Source of the DNA: Ruminococcaceae bacterium UBA7135 | GTDB lineage: Bacteria > Bacillota > Clostridia > Oscillospirales > Ruminococcaceae | Direction: 5' to 3' | NCBI GenBank assembly: GCA_002492075.1 | Contig: DKXD01000132.1 | Coordinates: 1-6,657 of the forward strand | DNA: 6,657 nt | Shown: in pieces, positions 6,091-6,657 of the stretch | How positions within the stretch are numbered: the stretch's first letter is position 1 | Layout of the letters: every line of letters starts with the position of its first letter | Program-made: the position numbers and the translations under genes | Notes under the pieces: generated by a model | What the model saw: the letters and a program-made list of their open reading frames with translations, nothing else | Told to the model about the DNA's origin: nothing | The model's database searches: none

Positions 6091-6104
6091 CTTATTTAAA
6101 AGTC

Positions 6105-6184
6105 GCGAAAAACCGCTCGCTGCGCTCGCTAGCCGAGTGACATTGCCTCCGCTTCGCTCCGGCAACGTCACTCGCTTTTTTCGC
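6105..6184. repeat. Composite palindromic element between scaffold and capsid genes
   Basis: The 149-base spacer 6076-6224 holds no gene but is highly structured. Outer arms GCGAAAAA (6105-6112) and TTTTTCGC (6177-6184) are perfect inverted repeats. Inside them, CGAGTGACATTGCC (6134-6147) pairs with GGCAACGTCACTCG (6161-6174) over 13 of 14 positions (the other is a G-T or A-C mismatch, depending on strand), with a 13-base loop. The left side carries an extra stretch with CGCTCGCT twice (6114-6121 and 6123-6130). Such GAGCG-rich palindromes are common between genes in some Clostridia. It could be an intercistronic RNA stem affecting mRNA processing and capsid expression, or a small repeat family that inserted here. 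Confidence 0.7.
6134..6181 (+). terminator. Terminator-like hairpin with T-run (plus-strand orientation)
   Basis: The 14-base stem with 13-base loop is followed on the plus strand by C then six T (6176-6181), the form of an intrinsic terminator for plus-strand transcription. No plus-strand gene is present, so it might block antisense transcripts into the operon or be accidental. On the minus strand the run of A precedes the stem, and the TTTTT at 6112-6108 lies 21 bases after it, so it is not a good terminator for the operon itself. Confidence 0.35.
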
Positions 6185-6200
6185 TCCAATGCGGCTTTCT

Positions 6201-6223
6201 CGCGTTGATTTTCTCCCAACGCG
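6201..6223 (-). other. Small hairpin immediately after the scaffold stop codon
   Basis: CGCGTTG (6201-6207) and CAACGCG (6217-6223) form a perfect seven-base stem with a nine-base loop, starting one base after the scaffold TAA on the minus strand. No T-run follows in that direction, so it is not an intrinsic terminator. It may protect or define the 3' end of a processed scaffold mRNA. Confidence 0.5.
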
Positions 6224-6224
6224 G

Positions 6225-6657
6225 TTAAGCCTGTTCAAGATTTACACCGGGATTTTGCGCAAGATAAGCGCACATTTCGCTGTAGGTCATTTTTGAAGTG
6301 TCGACTTTCCGATCTCCGTCCTCAACGCCCGTTTCGCCCGGAACAGCTCCGCGGATAACGGGCTTGGCGTTATTGTCGTCAAAAAGATACGGATCGGACT
6401 TCTTCAATCCTTTGATCTGCTCCGATAACCCCTTGATAGTTCCGTCCTCCGCAAATTCCGCTTTGTCGAGGTCCTTCAAAAGAGCCTTAACAGCCGTGTT
6501 GTTCTTAGCGCGTGCCGAATTTAATGCCGCGTCTATTGCCGCGTCTGTTTTCAGCCGCTTTACTTCTGCGCTATGCTGTTTAAGCTGCTCCATGTTCGCG
6601 GTTTGCAGCTCGGCGATCTGCTTTTTCAGGCTCTCGACATCGCCGCTTGAATTTTTA
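6225..6657 (-). CDS. GP20-type phage scaffolding protein, C-terminal part (partial, start outside window)
   Basis: The frame is open to the right edge, so the ATG at 6593 is internal. 143 residues are visible: a coiled-coil start (VESLKKQIAELQTANMEQLKQ), a helical region AAIDAALNSARAKNNTAVKALL and LDKAEFAEDGTIKGLSEQIK. Next are KKSDPYLFDD, a Gly/Pro linker, and a C-terminal MTYSEMCAYLAQNPG motif. This is the layout of the phage GP20 'minor structural protein' family, now regarded as capsid scaffolds: an N-terminal coiled coil, an 'ALxxAKAKNxKAVKALLDxdK' core and a short C-terminal helix (MTYSE-CAYL-ENP) that probably contacts the coat protein. Its place directly before the coat gene agrees. 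The missing N-terminus is probably only a few dozen residues, judging by usual family length. Confidence 0.9.
   Translation of the reverse strand, partial: KNSSGDVESLKKQIAELQTANMEQLKQHSAEVKRLKTDAAIDAALNSARAKNNTAVKALLKDLDKAEFAEDGTIKGLSEQIKGLKKSDPYLFDDNNAKPVIRGAVPGETGVEDGDRKVDTSKMTYSEMCAYLAQNPGVNLEQA

Noticed and set aside
6105..6184. A CRISPR repeat unit or a structured RNA gene
   Set aside because: There is only one copy, with no regular spacers. The structure is a simple nested palindrome between operon genes and does not match a tRNA, riboswitch or known non-coding RNA layout that I recognise.
6076..6224. A promoter for the capsid gene within the spacer
   Set aside because: A TTTAAATAAG stretch near 6096 could resemble a -10 element, but no matching -35 sequence is visible at proper spacing, so it is not reported as a promoter.
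6225..6593. The scaffold gene read as starting at the ATG at 6593
   Set aside because: The frame stays open to the window edge and the upstream residues continue the coiled coil (VESLKKQIAELQTAN), so the ATG is internal and the gene is partial.

Overview
The window is a stretch of tailed-phage (prophage or phage) structural genes. All real genes are on the minus strand and are transcribed from the right end towards the left. Gene order and sequence motifs match the contractile-tail (myovirus-like) morphogenesis module of the PBSX/skin type known from Bacillus and widespread in Clostridia. Strong purine-rich Shine-Dalgarno (SD) sites (AGGAGG, AAGGAG), GTG starts, tight gene packing and the protein families point to a Firmicutes host, probably a moderate-GC gut clostridium. 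The host genus cannot be fixed from this sequence.

Layout in transcription order (right to left): the C-terminal part of a GP20-type scaffolding protein (6657-6225, start outside the window); a 149-base spacer rich in inverted repeats (6224-6076); the major capsid protein (6075-4882); then the head-completion and connector genes, namely a gp6/gp15-like adaptor (4877-4473), a gp16/XkdH-like head-closure protein (4471-4094), an HK97-gp10/XkdI-like protein (4094-3675) and an XkdJ-like tail terminator (3678-3247). These are followed by a small YqzN/YkzM-like protein (3241-3038), the tail sheath XkdK (3036-1720), the tail tube XkdM (1703-1221), the tail assembly chaperone XkdN (1197-760) with a -1 frameshift extension (763-575), and the N-terminal 188 codons of the tape measure protein (566-1, running off the window).

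The genes form one late operon. The scaffold and capsid proteins build the procapsid. The four small genes after the capsid close the portal vertex and join it to the tail. Sheath and tube form the contractile tail, and the chaperone pair and tape measure govern tail length and assembly. Several genes are joined by stop-start overlaps (TGATG, GTGA) or have their SD inside the end of the previous gene, which suggests translational coupling.

The best non-obvious features are: (i) an A AAA AAC slippery heptamer at the end of xkdN leading into a 62-codon reading frame with no start of its own, which is the classic tail-chaperone programmed frameshift; (ii) a composite palindromic element between scaffold and capsid genes; and (iii) a roughly 45-residue Tyr/Thr-rich insertion in the capsid protein. 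I see no defence system, CRISPR array, RNA gene or novel enzyme system here. The window is largely a recognisable structural module.
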